From NCBI GenBank assembly GCA_900316075.1, contig ONBT01000002.1:1-64000 (forward strand): a stretch of 64,000 nt of DNA, given 5' to 3'. Shown in pieces: positions 26,215-35,136 of this stretch. Under the pieces are notes generated by a model. That model was not told where the DNA came from. It ran no database searches and saw only the letters and a program-made list of their open reading frames with translations. Positions within the stretch are counted from its first letter, which is position 1; every line of letters begins with the position of its first letter. A program made the translations under genes and the position numbers. The DNA is from an uncultured Lachnospiraceae bacterium. Lineage in GTDB: Bacteria > Bacillota > Clostridia > Lachnospirales > Lachnospiraceae.

Positions 26215-28044
26215 CTACTGCCGGCCCAGCAAAGTCCGCACGAACTGCCCGTACCAGGCCGAAGAGCGGGAGTCGTAGATATAGCCTTTGACCTTGGGGA
26301 CATCGTCGGTGATGATTGAATCAACTCCGTCGGCAATCATGTCTTCCGCCCGGGTCTCGTCGTTCACGGTCCAGGCGTAGAGTTCTCCCCCGCCCTTGTG
26401 GACATAGTGGACGAGGTTTCTCGTGACGGAGCTTGCTTCAATGCTGAAGGCGTCCGCGTCCGGGAATTTGGAGAGGTCTCCATAGGCAATCGAAGTGATG
26501 TAAGCGGTCTTCAGGTCCGGATCCGCCTTCTTGGTTTCGGAAAGGACCGTATAGTCCATGGAGGAAATGACCACATTGTTTTCCATACCGTATTGCTTCA
26601 CTGTTGAAACTGTCTTCAACACAATGTCATCGTCCCCGTGGCCCGTGGGTTTGATCTCGATGTTGAGCTTGATTCCGGAAAAGCGGCCGAAGCGGACCAC
26701 ATCGGAAAGAAGGGGGATCTGCTCCCCCGCGTATTTTTCGGAGAAGCCGGCCCCCGCATCCAGTTCCTTCACCTCATCATAGGTCATGGCCCATATGTCC
26801 CGGTCGACCCCCGTGACGCGTTTTACATTATCATCGTGAAGAACGACGAGCTGCCCGTCCCTGGTCTCCCGCACGTCCAGCTCCACCACGTCGGCTCCCT
26901 GCATGAAGGCCCCGCGGAAGGCGGCCATCGTGTTCTCGGGATAGTACTGGGAGGCCCCCCGGTGGGCTGTTACCGCAATGTTGCCGTTTCCTTCAACATT
27001 CAGTGAATACCGCCCGGTCGAGAGCCCATAGATGTAGACGGAGGAAAGGACGATGGATACCGCAAGCAATGCCCCGGTGAGATTCCGCTTGAAACGGCCC
27101 GAGAAGCGGCGGATATAGGGTTCCTGGGCCTTGACGTGGATGATGGGAAAGCCCTTCTTGTCCTTGAAGTGATAGAAAAGGGTCGTGATGACCAGGAAGC
27201 TTACTGGCACGACGAAGGCCGAGACGAACAGGGCCAGGGCGCAGAGGAAGACCGTAATGACCGAATAGAAGACGGCTCCCGGAATGGAGGCATGCTCCAC
27301 GGCCTTTTCCACGAGAACGATGATCAGGACCCCGATTTTCGAGATGGCCTGGTAGATGAGCCAGAAAATCCCCTGCACGATGAGGAGGGCCACCACACCG
27401 GCCCACTCGTTTTCCTTTGACAGAATGCGGGAAAAGCGGCGGGACAGGCGGAAACGCTTCTGCTCCAGGGTGAAATAGGAGAAGGAATAGAGCCAGTGGA
27501 GGATGAAATAGACCATGAGCAGGATGCCCATGCCCACGAGAATGCCCACCCAGAGATGGTTTCGGATGTAGCGGACCCAGAAGTCCGGCAGACGGACCGT
27601 GCCGACGAAGGAGAGGCCGACTCCGATATTCAAAAAGGGAATCATGAAGAGCATGACCAGGGCAATCAGCATGTTGTGGCGGGAGAAAATCCGGGCCGAA
27701 TTTTTGAGTGAAAAGCGCAGGGTCTGCCCCAGAGTCGTCTTCTTCTCCTCTTCCGCCCGGTCATAGATGAAGATGGCCGCACTGATGTCAATCATGGAAT
27801 AGACAGCCATCCCCAGGAGGAGGGCCAGAGTCAGGACGATGGTCAGGGGATTTGTCACGAGCTCCCCGAGATTGTCCCCCGTGATATAGGAATAACCGGA
27901 CAGCTTCAGAATGCCCTGAAAAGCCATCCGGATGGCAGGCGAAATGACCCCGATTGTGAAGAGCTTGTACAGAAGCTCAAACGTAATCAGGGTCCCGAAG
28001 TTGAATCTGAAATTGTGCCAGAGTCTCCGGAAGAAATTTTTCAA
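26215..28044 (-). CDS. Membrane-anchored glycerophosphodiester phosphodiesterase
   Basis: 609 residues. The first ~350 residues hold about eight TM segments of the kind fused to GDPD domains in Firmicutes. The catalytic domain (~360-600) starts with VTAHRGASQYYPENTM (His and Arg-Gly), then VELDVRETRDGQLVVLHDD (Glu-x-Asp and His), and NIEIKPTG and WTVNDE. It hydrolyses glycerophosphodiesters to glycerol-3-phosphate and an alcohol, probably at the outer face. It follows the sensor kinase gene by 9 bp, so it is co-transcribed with the two-component system. A copy of the AT-rich motif lies at HDDNVKR. Confidence 0.93.
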   Translation of the reverse strand: MKNFFRRLWHNFRFNFGTLITFELLYKLFTIGVISPAIRMAFQGILKLSGYSYITGDNLGELVTNPLTIVLTLALLLGMAVYSMIDISAAIFIYDRAEEEKKTTLGQTLRFSLKNSARIFSRHNMLIALVMLFMIPFLNIGVGLSFVGTVRLPDFWVRYIRNHLWVGILVGMGILLMVYFILHWLYSFSYFTLEQKRFRLSRRFSRILSKENEWAGVVALLIVQGIFWLIYQAISKIGVLIIVLVEKAVEHASIPGAVFYSVITVFLCALALFVSAFVVPVSFLVITTLFYHFKDKKGFPIIHVKAQEPYIRRFSGRFKRNLTGALLAVSIVLSSVYIYGLSTGRYSLNVEGNGNIAVTAHRGASQYYPENTMAAFRGAFMQGADVVELDVRETRDGQLVVLHDDNVKRVTGVDRDIWAMTYDEVKELDAGAGFSEKYAGEQIPLLSDVVRFGRFSGIKLNIEIKPTGHGDDDIVLKTVSTVKQYGMENNVVISSMDYTVLSETKKADPDLKTAYITSIAYGDLSKFPDADAFSIEASSVTRNLVHYVHKGGGELYAWTVNDETRAEDMIADGVDSIITDDVPKVKGYIYDSRSSAWYGQFVRTLLGRQ

Positions 28045-28053
28045 TCGCGCCGC

Positions 28054-29442
28054 CTAATTTAATTTAATAATAAATTCAATAGAATTTCCGTCCTTGCTGT
28101 TTGCACTTGCCGTGCCACCATGCGCCTCAGCGATTGCGCGGACGACCGAAAGTCCTATTCCATGACCGCCGGTCTTGGAGTTTCTCGATTTATCCGCCCG
28201 ATAGAAGCGTTCAAAAAGTATATCCTGAGAGCCCGGGGTTAGATTGTCCGCCGTATTATATACGCATAGCGTACATGTCGAATATTCGGTTTTCCCGTAT
28301 TCTTTTTTTGCGCGATGGGCATTCTTTTTCCCGTCATCTGCTTTCTGTTTCGGTTCTGCCAAGAGGGTTTTCGCTGTCTTCTTCTTGCCCCCTGTCAAGC
28401 TGACCCGGATGGTCCCGCCCTCAGAGGCATATTTCATGGCGTTGTCCAGAAGGAGGGAGGCCGCCTGGCGGACCCGCTCCGCATCCCCGTAGTAGGTAAG
28501 GCCGGGCTCTATATTTTTCTCATAGACATAGCCTCTGGCCTCCGCCACAGCGTCAAAGGAATCGGCCGTCTCCGCTATGGCATCCGAAATGTCAAAGGCC
28601 GTCTTGTCCATGCTGCTTCTGGCCCCTTCCTCGTCCATCTTCGAGAGGAAGACCAGCTTTTCGGTGAGGCTTGTCAGGCGCTTGATCTGATGATTGATGG
28701 AGGTAATCCACTGATTCTCACCGGACTCCAGCTCGAGGACTTCGGCATTGGCCCCGATGATGGCCAGAGGGGTCTTGATTTCATGGGAGGCATCCGTAAT
28801 GAAGCGCTTCTGCTTCTCGTAGCTTTCCGCCACCGGCTTCATGACCCGCTTCGAGAAAATCAGAATCAATACAAAGACCGCTGCCGCCCCAGCCAGGCTA
28901 ACCAGAACCGTCGTCAGCAGGGTGGACAGGTAGGACGAATATTCGCGGGAAATATCCAGGCAGATGATATAGTGATTTTTGCTGTCATCCGTCGTCTTCT
29001 TGTAATAGAAGCCGCTATAGACGCCCGTATCCGCCTGCTTCAGAACAATCTTTCCGGCAAGGGTCCCGGCCCCGGTTTCGTCGACGGAGGCGATATTTTT
29101 CACATTGACATCCGTGACCGCCAGGCTGTCATCCAGGGTCACCGTGAAGAAGCGGGTGTCGAACTTGCTTTCCGTGTCGATACGGTTCTGCATGTGGTCC
29201 CGGGAGCCGAAGTCCGCATTGTCCGGCAGGTCCGGCGGAGTCCCCCCCAGCTTGTCCGGAGCAAAGGCACTGTTTGAAGAACCCTCGGCCGCAATCATTT
29301 CCGCCATCGACATCCGCCGCTCGGCCGTCGACAGCATGCTCATATAGTTTGATACATTAATAATAATAATGATGACGGCCAGGACGGCCCCCATGGAAGC
29401 CATGGAAATCGCTATGAATTTTCTGCGAAGGGATTTAATCAT
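28054..29442 (-). CDS. Sensor histidine kinase
   Basis: 462 residues. TM1 at ~10-30, an extracellular sensor segment (~35-180), TM2 at ~180-200, then HisKA with FITDASHEIKTPLAII (phospho-His near residue 217) and an HATPase domain with LLDNAMKYA and GGHGIGLSVV. A lysine-rich insertion of about 35 residues (starting GGKKKTAKTLL) sits between the N and G boxes where the ATP lid should be, unusual for the family. The cognate regulator is just upstream; the GDPD gene is just downstream. Confidence 0.94.
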   Translation of the reverse strand: MIKSLRRKFIAISMASMGAVLAVIIIIINVSNYMSMLSTAERRMSMAEMIAAEGSSNSAFAPDKLGGTPPDLPDNADFGSRDHMQNRIDTESKFDTRFFTVTLDDSLAVTDVNVKNIASVDETGAGTLAGKIVLKQADTGVYSGFYYKKTTDDSKNHYIICLDISREYSSYLSTLLTTVLVSLAGAAAVFVLILIFSKRVMKPVAESYEKQKRFITDASHEIKTPLAIIGANAEVLELESGENQWITSINHQIKRLTSLTEKLVFLSKMDEEGARSSMDKTAFDISDAIAETADSFDAVAEARGYVYEKNIEPGLTYYGDAERVRQAASLLLDNAMKYASEGGTIRVSLTGGKKKTAKTLLAEPKQKADDGKKNAHRAKKEYGKTEYSTCTLCVYNTADNLTPGSQDILFERFYRADKSRNSKTGGHGIGLSVVRAIAEAHGGTASANSKDGNSIEFIIKLN

Positions 29443-29474
29443 ATCAAAGGGTCTCCACTAAAAAAGCCGGTGGG

Positions 29475-29489
29475 CAAATACCGCCCATA
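29475..29489 (+). repeat. Solitary core of repeat family A
   Basis: CAAATACCGCCCATA, one mismatch from the array core, in the 66-bp gap between kinase and regulator. Surrounding bases form GGGC...GCCC and ATAGCC...GGCTAT stems. Confidence 0.6.
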
Positions 29490-29508
29490 GCCTCGGCTAT
29501 TCAGGTCT

Positions 29509-30189
29509 TTATGATGCTTCTCCCAGGGCCAGGCTGTAGCCGACGCCCCGAGTCGCTGCGATTTTCACGGAAGAGCCGATATTTGTAAGTTTCTTCCGGA
29601 GGTAGCTGATATAAACCCAGACGACGTTGAGTTCCGTGTCCGTATCATAGCCCCAGATCTTGTCCATGAACTGCTCGGCGGAAAAGAGCTGGCCGGGGTT
29701 CTGCATCAGCATTTCCATCATCTGAAATTCCTTGTTCTGAAGGCGGACGCTGTTCTCTCCGCAGGACAGGGTATAGGAAAAGCGGTCAAGCTTCAGGTCC
29801 CCGTAGGTGAGTTCATTGTCTGTGACTTCCCCCTTACGGCGGGTGACAGACCGGACCCGGGCCAGAAGCTCCTTCATGGCGAAGGGCTTGGTCAGGTAGT
29901 CGTCCGCCCCGGCATCCAGACCTTCGACCCGGTCGTCAATCTCGGACTTGGCCGTCAGAAGGAGGACCGGAATGTCATTGCCTTCGGCGCGGACCTTCTT
30001 CAGAACCTCAATTCCGTCCATCTTCGGCATCATGATATCCAGGATGGCCCCGTCGTAAAGGTCCGTCTCCAGGTAGTCCAGGGCTTCCTCCCCGTCGAAG
30101 ACGCAGTCCACGGAATAGTTGCTGTGCCGGAGGACCGTGGCTACGGCCGCCGACATTTCCTGTTCATCTTCCGCCAGAAGTAAGCGCAT
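29509..30189 (-). CDS. OmpR-family response regulator
   Basis: 226 residues. Receiver: acidic pair at residues 7-8 (AEDE), phospho-Asp 51 in AILDIMMP, Thr in LLLTAK, Lys in LTKPFAM. C-terminal winged helix (~130-222) with NKEFQMMEMLMQNPGQLFS and WVYISYLRKKL. It should be phosphorylated by the adjacent kinase and bind direct repeats. Start at 30189 has AAAGGAG ahead; a longer start lacks this. A likely target is the direct-repeat site at 33390-33408. Confidence 0.95.
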   Translation of the reverse strand: MRLLLAEDEQEMSAAVATVLRHSNYSVDCVFDGEEALDYLETDLYDGAILDIMMPKMDGIEVLKKVRAEGNDIPVLLLTAKSEIDDRVEGLDAGADDYLTKPFAMKELLARVRSVTRRKGEVTDNELTYGDLKLDRFSYTLSCGENSVRLQNKEFQMMEMLMQNPGQLFSAEQFMDKIWGYDTDTELNVVWVYISYLRKKLTNIGSSVKIAATRGVGYSLALGEAS

Positions 30190-30261
30190 ACCTTTTTCTC
30201 CTTTGAGCGTTATGCACGCATCGCGTATATCCATGGCAGCCTCCACCAGGCCACATGCCCA

Positions 30262-30267
30262 ATTCTA
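30262..30267 (-). promoter_or_regulatory. Possible extended -10 of the two-component operon
   Basis: Minus strand TGATAGAAT, about 75 bases ahead of the regulator start. No clear -35 at proper distance. Confidence 0.4.
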
Positions 30268-30342
30268 TCACACTTTGTTCCTGTCTTGTAGCGCCTGGCC
30301 TGTGGCCCGCAGCAGGCGGCAGGAATCTCGACGGGCCATAGG

Positions 30343-30560
30343 GAGAAAATTCTATGAAGAGTCTTCTTTCTTCTCCTTTCTCAGCTCTCCGGCTGAAACT
30401 CCAGCAGGCAAAAAAGAGAAGATTCTTTGAAGTTTCTTCTTTCTTCTCCTTTTCTCCGCTCCAGCGGTCTCTCCCGACGGACGGCAAAGAGAAGATTCTT
30501 CAAATATTCTTCTTTCTTCTCTTTCTGTCTCTTTGTGCTATAGCCTTGAAAGCAAGAATG
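30343..30560. repeat. Repeat family C: three units with 73-bp period
   Basis: GAGAARATTCT starts at 30343, 30416 and 30489, exactly 73 bp apart, each followed by a related CTTCTTTCTTCTC segment; each copy can pair GAGAAGA with TCTTCTC. The segments between differ more. No credible gene lies in this 427-bp gap. Confidence 0.8.
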
Positions 30561-30597
30561 GGAGAAATTTCCCTGAATTTCCTGGAAATTTCTCCCA
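30559..30597. terminator. Hairpin after the Cthe_2159-like gene
   Basis: GGGAGAAATTTCC and GGAAATTTCTCCC form a perfect 13-bp stem with an 11-base loop, about 20 bases after the stop codon of the minus-strand gene. A T-tract is lacking, so the terminator role is tentative. Confidence 0.5.
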
Positions 30598-30616
30598 TCT
30601 GTCTTTTGCTCATCTC

Positions 30617-32641
30617 TCACAGGTTGCCGTCAGAGGAGGTACTGCCAGAGGAATTGCTGTCGCTGCTGCCATTGCTTCCCGGCCGGCCGCCACGGGGACC
30701 CCTCTGGCTATTGTCGGAGCTGCCTGAATCATCAGAGCTGCCCATGTCCGGAGGAGTCATGCCGCCGTGCCCGCCGAATCCACTGTCCGAAGAATTCCCA
30801 TCGGACGAATCAGAAGAACCATTCGAATTCATGTCCGGCCGCTGACCGCCATTGCCGGGACCGCCGTTTCCACCTTGCATTCCACCTTTGCCGCCGCCGA
30901 AGCCGCCCATGCCGGAGGATTCGCCATAGATCAGGCCGTCCATGGTGACTTCCGTGGACTCGGAACCTGTCTTGACTGTATAGGTGGAGCCGTCTTCAAT
31001 TCCGGCTGTCGAGATGACTACGGAAGAATACTGCTTGGTCGGGGTCCAGGAAGCAAGGACATTGCCGTCAGCATCGAGAAGCTGTACCTCGCCGGTCACC
31101 ATCGAGGAAGTCTGTACCTTGATAGAACCCTGAGTGGAGTCGCTTCCGAAGTTTTCATCCATGCCGGCTGCGCCTGCCGCAATGACTATACCGCCGTTGA
31201 TGGTTGCGGAAATGCCGGAATCGATGGCGCCGTTTCCTGCGTCGGTGGGGCCGGAAACGTAGATGGTGCCGCCGTTTACAACCAGGTAGCCGTTACTGTC
31301 AAGGCCGTCACCGCCTGCGTCCACGGTCGTCGTCCCGCCGTAGAAGTACATAGCCGCGTTTTCATCGGTATCCATCATTCCGCCGCCCATACCGCCGCCG
31401 AAGCCCTTGCTATCCGAAGCTTCCGTGGTGCTGCCGCCGACTGCATTGAAACCATCGTCGGAGGAAACTACATTGATGGTGCCGTCCACTACGTTGATGA
31501 CTTCACCTTCGATGCCTTCGTAGCTGTTCGTGACATTGATAGTACCGCCGTCAATCCGGACCTCGGTGCCGGAGTGAATGCCGTCATCTGCTGCGTCGAT
31601 GGTGATGTCGCCGTCCTGAATATAGATCCAGCCCTTCGTGTCGTCTTCGTCATTTCCGCTGTGGATGCCATCGCCGCCGTCTTCCGTCGTCTTAAGGTTT
31701 AATGTCCCACCGGCGATGCGGACAGAGTCCTTGCCGTTTAAGGCGTGGTCCGGAGAAGTGATATTGTATGTGCCGCCGGTAACCTTCAGGTCATCCTTGC
31801 AGACGATGCCATGGCCTGTGCTTCCCGTGACATTCAAGGTACCTTCCCCGTTTAAGGTCAAGTCGTCTTTGGCGAAAATAACGGCGTCATTATTGTTCTC
31901 ATCAATGGCCTCATAGGAGGAACCGGTCATCGACAGGGTATTTGTCGTGCCGGAAGCCGTCGTGATGAAGGTCTTGTCAGCCGATTTGATGTAGATGGCT
32001 GCGCTGCTGTCGTTTGAAATCGTCACCCCGTTTAATACCAGCTGAACCTTCGCGTCTTCGTCCTCGCAGTCCACGATGATCTGCCCGTCGGAAAGAGTTC
32101 CGGAGAGGACGTAGACGCCTTCCTTCGTAATGGTAATCGTGTCGCCGTCGATGGTCACGCCGTCCGCGCTGGTGGAGGAAGCCCCGTCGGAGAGAGTAAT
32201 GGTCTCGGCCTTGCTCTCATCCCAGGTCTGGGCCAGGTCCCGGTCTGTAAACATGTCGCTTACATCCAGGGAAGAGGTCTCGGAAATATCGGTTGCAGAG
32301 GCTGCGGCAGCCTTCACTGTATTTGAGCTGCTTCCGGAATTTCTGGATGAAGAATCGCTGTCTGAGGACGAAGCTGTTGTGGTACTGGTACTTGTCTTTC
32401 CTGCCAGGCCGAAGCCGTTTGTCGCGACGCCGGTAATGGTCAGGGCTGCCGCCACGCATACCGCAACAGCTACCATGGCACCCGCCTTCAGATTTTTGGG
32501 CTTCCTGGGGGACGGAGTCTTCTCATAAGAAGTTCCGCCTTCACCAGTGCCGTTCTCAGATGCCGTGCTATCAACAATGACCTGCCCTTCGTTCAGGCTG
32601 TTGTTTGTGTCGGGATTTATATTATTCATATACTCACTCAT
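30617..32641 (-). CDS. Cthe_2159-type carbohydrate-binding surface protein
   Basis: 674 residues. Cytosolic N-tail (~1-50), one TM segment (~51-75), a Ser/Thr linker, then a beta-helix-like domain with repeated GGT(I/L)N...DGI/DDG motifs and a C-terminal Gly/Ser/Asn/Asp-rich tail (~590-674). This matches the carbohydrate-binding, calcium-rich Cthe_2159 superfamily; polygalacturonate binding is known for one member. The DUF4956 partner is encoded directly upstream. Start ATG 32641 with AGGAGG 7 bases ahead. It is likely exposed on the cell surface. Confidence 0.85.
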   Translation of the reverse strand: MSEYMNNINPDTNNSLNEGQVIVDSTASENGTGEGGTSYEKTPSPRKPKNLKAGAMVAVAVCVAAALTITGVATNGFGLAGKTSTSTTTASSSDSDSSSRNSGSSSNTVKAAAASATDISETSSLDVSDMFTDRDLAQTWDESKAETITLSDGASSTSADGVTIDGDTITITKEGVYVLSGTLSDGQIIVDCEDEDAKVQLVLNGVTISNDSSAAIYIKSADKTFITTASGTTNTLSMTGSSYEAIDENNNDAVIFAKDDLTLNGEGTLNVTGSTGHGIVCKDDLKVTGGTYNITSPDHALNGKDSVRIAGGTLNLKTTEDGGDGIHSGNDEDDTKGWIYIQDGDITIDAADDGIHSGTEVRIDGGTINVTNSYEGIEGEVINVVDGTINVVSSDDGFNAVGGSTTEASDSKGFGGGMGGGMMDTDENAAMYFYGGTTTVDAGGDGLDSNGYLVVNGGTIYVSGPTDAGNGAIDSGISATINGGIVIAAGAAGMDENFGSDSTQGSIKVQTSSMVTGEVQLLDADGNVLASWTPTKQYSSVVISTAGIEDGSTYTVKTGSESTEVTMDGLIYGESSGMGGFGGGKGGMQGGNGGPGNGGQRPDMNSNGSSDSSDGNSSDSGFGGHGGMTPPDMGSSDDSGSSDNSQRGPRGGRPGSNGSSDSNSSGSTSSDGNL

Positions 32642-32652
32642 AACTGGCCTCC

Positions 32653-33324
32653 TTACATAACAAGCGAATTGTCCGATGCCGCGATGGCAACTTCGAGGTT
32701 TCCGTTTTTCGTCCGCAGGGCGTCGATGAACTTCTTCTCGTCACCAGCGTTTTTCATTGTGATCCGGTACTTGAGCTTGAAGAGACTGCCCATATTCGTG
32801 GTCTTGACGCTGACGCTGTCCCAGCTGGTCAGGTAGTCGGAAAAGATTTCATCGAAAGCGCCGCTGTAATCGAGGTTTTCAGGAATCGTAATTGTCAGGT
32901 ACTTCTCACTCCGGTCTCCGGTCAGGGCCGTGAAAATGAACATCCCGGCCGCCAGGATTACGGCAAAGAGAGCGGCAAATCCGAGGTATCCCATCCCGCA
33001 GACAAGGCCTGTACCCATCGCGAGGAAGATAGCGGCGATTTCCTTTGCCGTCCCGGGTACGGACCGGAAACGAACGAGGGAGAAGGCCCCGGCCACTGCG
33101 ACGCCTGCGCCGATGTTGCCGTTGACCATCATGATAACTACGGAAACGATGGCCGGCAGGAGGGCCAGGCAGAGGAGAAGGCTGTTCGTCGTCTTCTCCT
33201 TGTAGCGGTAGACCAGGGCGAGGAAAACGCCGATAGCCAGCGCCGTGAAAACGACGACGAGGAAGTTCGAAACACTGATGGTTGCTGTCGCTGTATCAAA
33301 TATTCCATTGAAGAATGTACTCAT
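32653..33324 (-). CDS. DUF4956 membrane protein
   Basis: 223 residues. Four TM helices in residues ~15-135, including GNIGAGVAVAGAFSLVRFRS and PGTAKEIAAIFLAMGTGLVCG, the conserved DUF4956 core; the C-terminal ~80 residues are a soluble ferredoxin-like domain (YLTITIPENLDYSGAFDEI). DUF4956 proteins usually sit with CotH, polyphosphate-polymerase-like or Cthe_2159 genes; function unknown. Only the Cthe_2159 partner is present here, 11 bp downstream. The promoter has two direct repeats likely bound by an OmpR-type regulator. Confidence 0.9.
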   Translation of the reverse strand: MSTFFNGIFDTATATISVSNFLVVVFTALAIGVFLALVYRYKEKTTNSLLLCLALLPAIVSVVIMMVNGNIGAGVAVAGAFSLVRFRSVPGTAKEIAAIFLAMGTGLVCGMGYLGFAALFAVILAAGMFIFTALTGDRSEKYLTITIPENLDYSGAFDEIFSDYLTSWDSVSVKTTNMGSLFKLKYRITMKNAGDEKKFIDALRTKNGNLEVAIAASDNSLVM

Positions 33325-33373
33325 AGCAGGTACCTCACTTTCTTATCTGTGCTCTGTTTCTTTTGATGATGAG

Positions 33374-33408
33374 AATATACAGGACGTACCTTAAAGGAGT
33401 CTTAAAGG
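33374..33408 (-). promoter_or_regulatory. DUF4956 promoter with 11-bp-spaced direct repeats
   Basis: Minus strand: two CCTTTAAG copies 11 bp apart (33390-33397 and 33401-33408), ten bases ahead of a -10 TATATT (33374-33379). No canonical -35: the repeats occupy it, the usual layout for OmpR/PhoB-type activation. Confidence 0.65.
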
Positions 33409-33420
33409 GAAAAATTATTT

Positions 33421-33437
33421 TTCATGAATAATATAAA
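33421..33437 (-). repeat. AT-rich repeated motif copy
   Basis: GGTTTATATTATTCATG on the minus strand, 13 bases upstream of the direct repeats of the DUF4956 promoter. Confidence 0.6.
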
Positions 33438-33497
33438 CCGCCGGGAGCGGGACTTTGGAAGCCTTCCCGGCAGCGATTGTATTTCTTTTGAATTTTT

Positions 33498-33538
33498 GCA
33501 AACAAATGTTTGCATTCTGATGTGCAAGGTGATATAGT
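33498..33538 (+). promoter_or_regulatory. LexA-like box and promoter of the Y-family polymerase
   Basis: CAAACAAATGTTTG inside the palindrome GCAAACAAATGTTTGC (33498-33513) fits the Gram-positive SOS box CGAACNNNNGTTCG with C/T changes. It overlaps the -35 TTGCAT (33510-33515); 17 bases on is the extended -10 TGATATAGT (TATAGT 33533-33538). Confidence 0.75.
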
Positions 33539-33673
33539 ACGCATACCGAACGGAAATTCGATTCCCTTCCTTTTGCGAATTGCATTATTTATGCAGGATT
33601 TTGTTTGAGCTGCGGCGATTTATCGTACGGATGTTTCGTCTTCTTCAAGCAGCCTGCGGAACGGAGGCAGCTG

Positions 33674-35119
33674 ATGACGGAAAGAGAAGCGCCTCTCCGC
33701 TACTTCTGCATCGACCTCAAATCCTTCTATGCCTCGGTCGAATGCGTAGAGCGGCAGATGGATCCGCTGACGACGGACCTGGTCGTGGCGGACCCCTCCC
33801 GGGGAGACGGGACCATATGCCTGGCCGTCTCTCCCCATCTCAAGTCCCTGGGGGTCAGAAACCGCTGCCGGGTCTTTGAGATTCCGAAAAATCTGAAGTA
33901 CATCAAGGCCGTGCCCCGGATGCACCTCTACATAGACTACTCCGCCCGGATTTACGGAATCTACCTCAGGTACCTGGCCCCGGAGGACATCCACGTCTAC
34001 TCCGTGGATGAGGCCTTTTTCGACGGTGCCCCCTACGCCTCCCTCTACGGGCCGGACATCCGGAGCCTGACAAGAGCGATTCAGGAGGACGTGAAAGCCA
34101 CCACCGGCATCACTTCCACCTGTGGCATGGGAACGAATCTCTATCTGGCGAAGGTCGCCATGGATATGGTGGCCAAGCACAGTCCGGACTTCCGGGCTGT
34201 CTTCGATGAAGAGAGCTATTGCCGTGAGCTCGGAGACCACCGACCCCTCCGGGATTTCTGGATGATTGGACGAGGGACGGAGCGGCGGCTGAACGGAGTC
34301 GGCATCTACACGATGGCGGACATCCGCAGAACGGACCCGTCTGTCCTCTACCGCCTTCTCGGCCGCAATGCCGACTACCTCATCGACCACGCCTGGGGAC
34401 GGGAACCGACGACTATGGCAGACATCAAGTCCTACCGGAGCCCGGCTCACTCCCTGTCCTCGAATCAGGTCCTGCTTCGGGACTATACCTGGGAAGAAGC
34501 CCTCGTGGTCCTGAAGGAGATGATTGACCTCCTGACCCTCGACCTCACGGACCAGGAGCTCTTGACAGACGCCGTCACCCTCTATGTAGGCTACGCCGAG
34601 GACTTCTCCGGCGGCCTGAAATCCTATACGAGGGAACAGGGCCTTGCGGCAGCTGAAAAGACAGGCGACGCCTGTGAATCCCCCGGATGGCATCCCCTTG
34701 CCGGAAGTCCGGACGGAACCGGCAAGGCCCAATCCTTTGAATATACATCCTTCCGCCCCTGGGAGTCCTATGTGCAGCTTACCGGCCACTATGCTTCCGC
34801 CTCAGCCGTCCTGCCGGCCGCCACAGATTCCCGCCGCCTGCTGACTGAAGTCTTGACCGGGCTCTACCGGGAGCGGGTGGTTCCGGGGCTTTTCGTCCGC
34901 CGGGTCGGCATTTCTTTCGAGAATGTCCGCCCGGCCTCCCTGGTCCAGCTCTCCCTTTTTCTCGACCGGGAGACTGCGGAGAAGGATCATGAGCTGCAGG
35001 GGGATGTGAACGGACTCAGAGACCGCTTCGGGAAGAACGCTGTCCTCAAGGGTATGGACCTCCTCCCCTGCGGGACGACTATAGAACGGAACGGACAGAT
35101 CGGCGGCCACAAGGCCTGA
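33674..35119 (+). CDS. Y-family translesion DNA polymerase (UvrX/UmuC type)
   Basis: 481 residues. N-terminal FCIDLKSFYASVECV (first catalytic Asp), YSVDEAFFD near residue 110 (second acidic pair), and DFWMIGRGTERRLNGVGI of the thumb; a little-finger domain follows. This is the UvrX/ImpB-MucB-SamB branch, error-prone bypass of DNA damage. Start at 33674 follows GGAGG; an upstream frame is longer but lacks a site. A LexA-like box lies at its promoter and a YolD-like gene follows by 17 bp, a pairing seen in Bacillus phage-type loci. Confidence 0.94.
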   Translation: MTEREAPLRYFCIDLKSFYASVECVERQMDPLTTDLVVADPSRGDGTICLAVSPHLKSLGVRNRCRVFEIPKNLKYIKAVPRMHLYIDYSARIYGIYLRYLAPEDIHVYSVDEAFFDGAPYASLYGPDIRSLTRAIQEDVKATTGITSTCGMGTNLYLAKVAMDMVAKHSPDFRAVFDEESYCRELGDHRPLRDFWMIGRGTERRLNGVGIYTMADIRRTDPSVLYRLLGRNADYLIDHAWGREPTTMADIKSYRSPAHSLSSNQVLLRDYTWEEALVVLKEMIDLLTLDLTDQELLTDAVTLYVGYAEDFSGGLKSYTREQGLAAAEKTGDACESPGWHPLAGSPDGTGKAQSFEYTSFRPWESYVQLTGHYASASAVLPAATDSRRLLTEVLTGLYRERVVPGLFVRRVGISFENVRPASLVQLSLFLDRETAEKDHELQGDVNGLRDRFGKNAVLKGMDLLPCGTTIERNGQIGGHKA

Positions 35120-35136
35120 AAGGTGTGTGATTTTAT

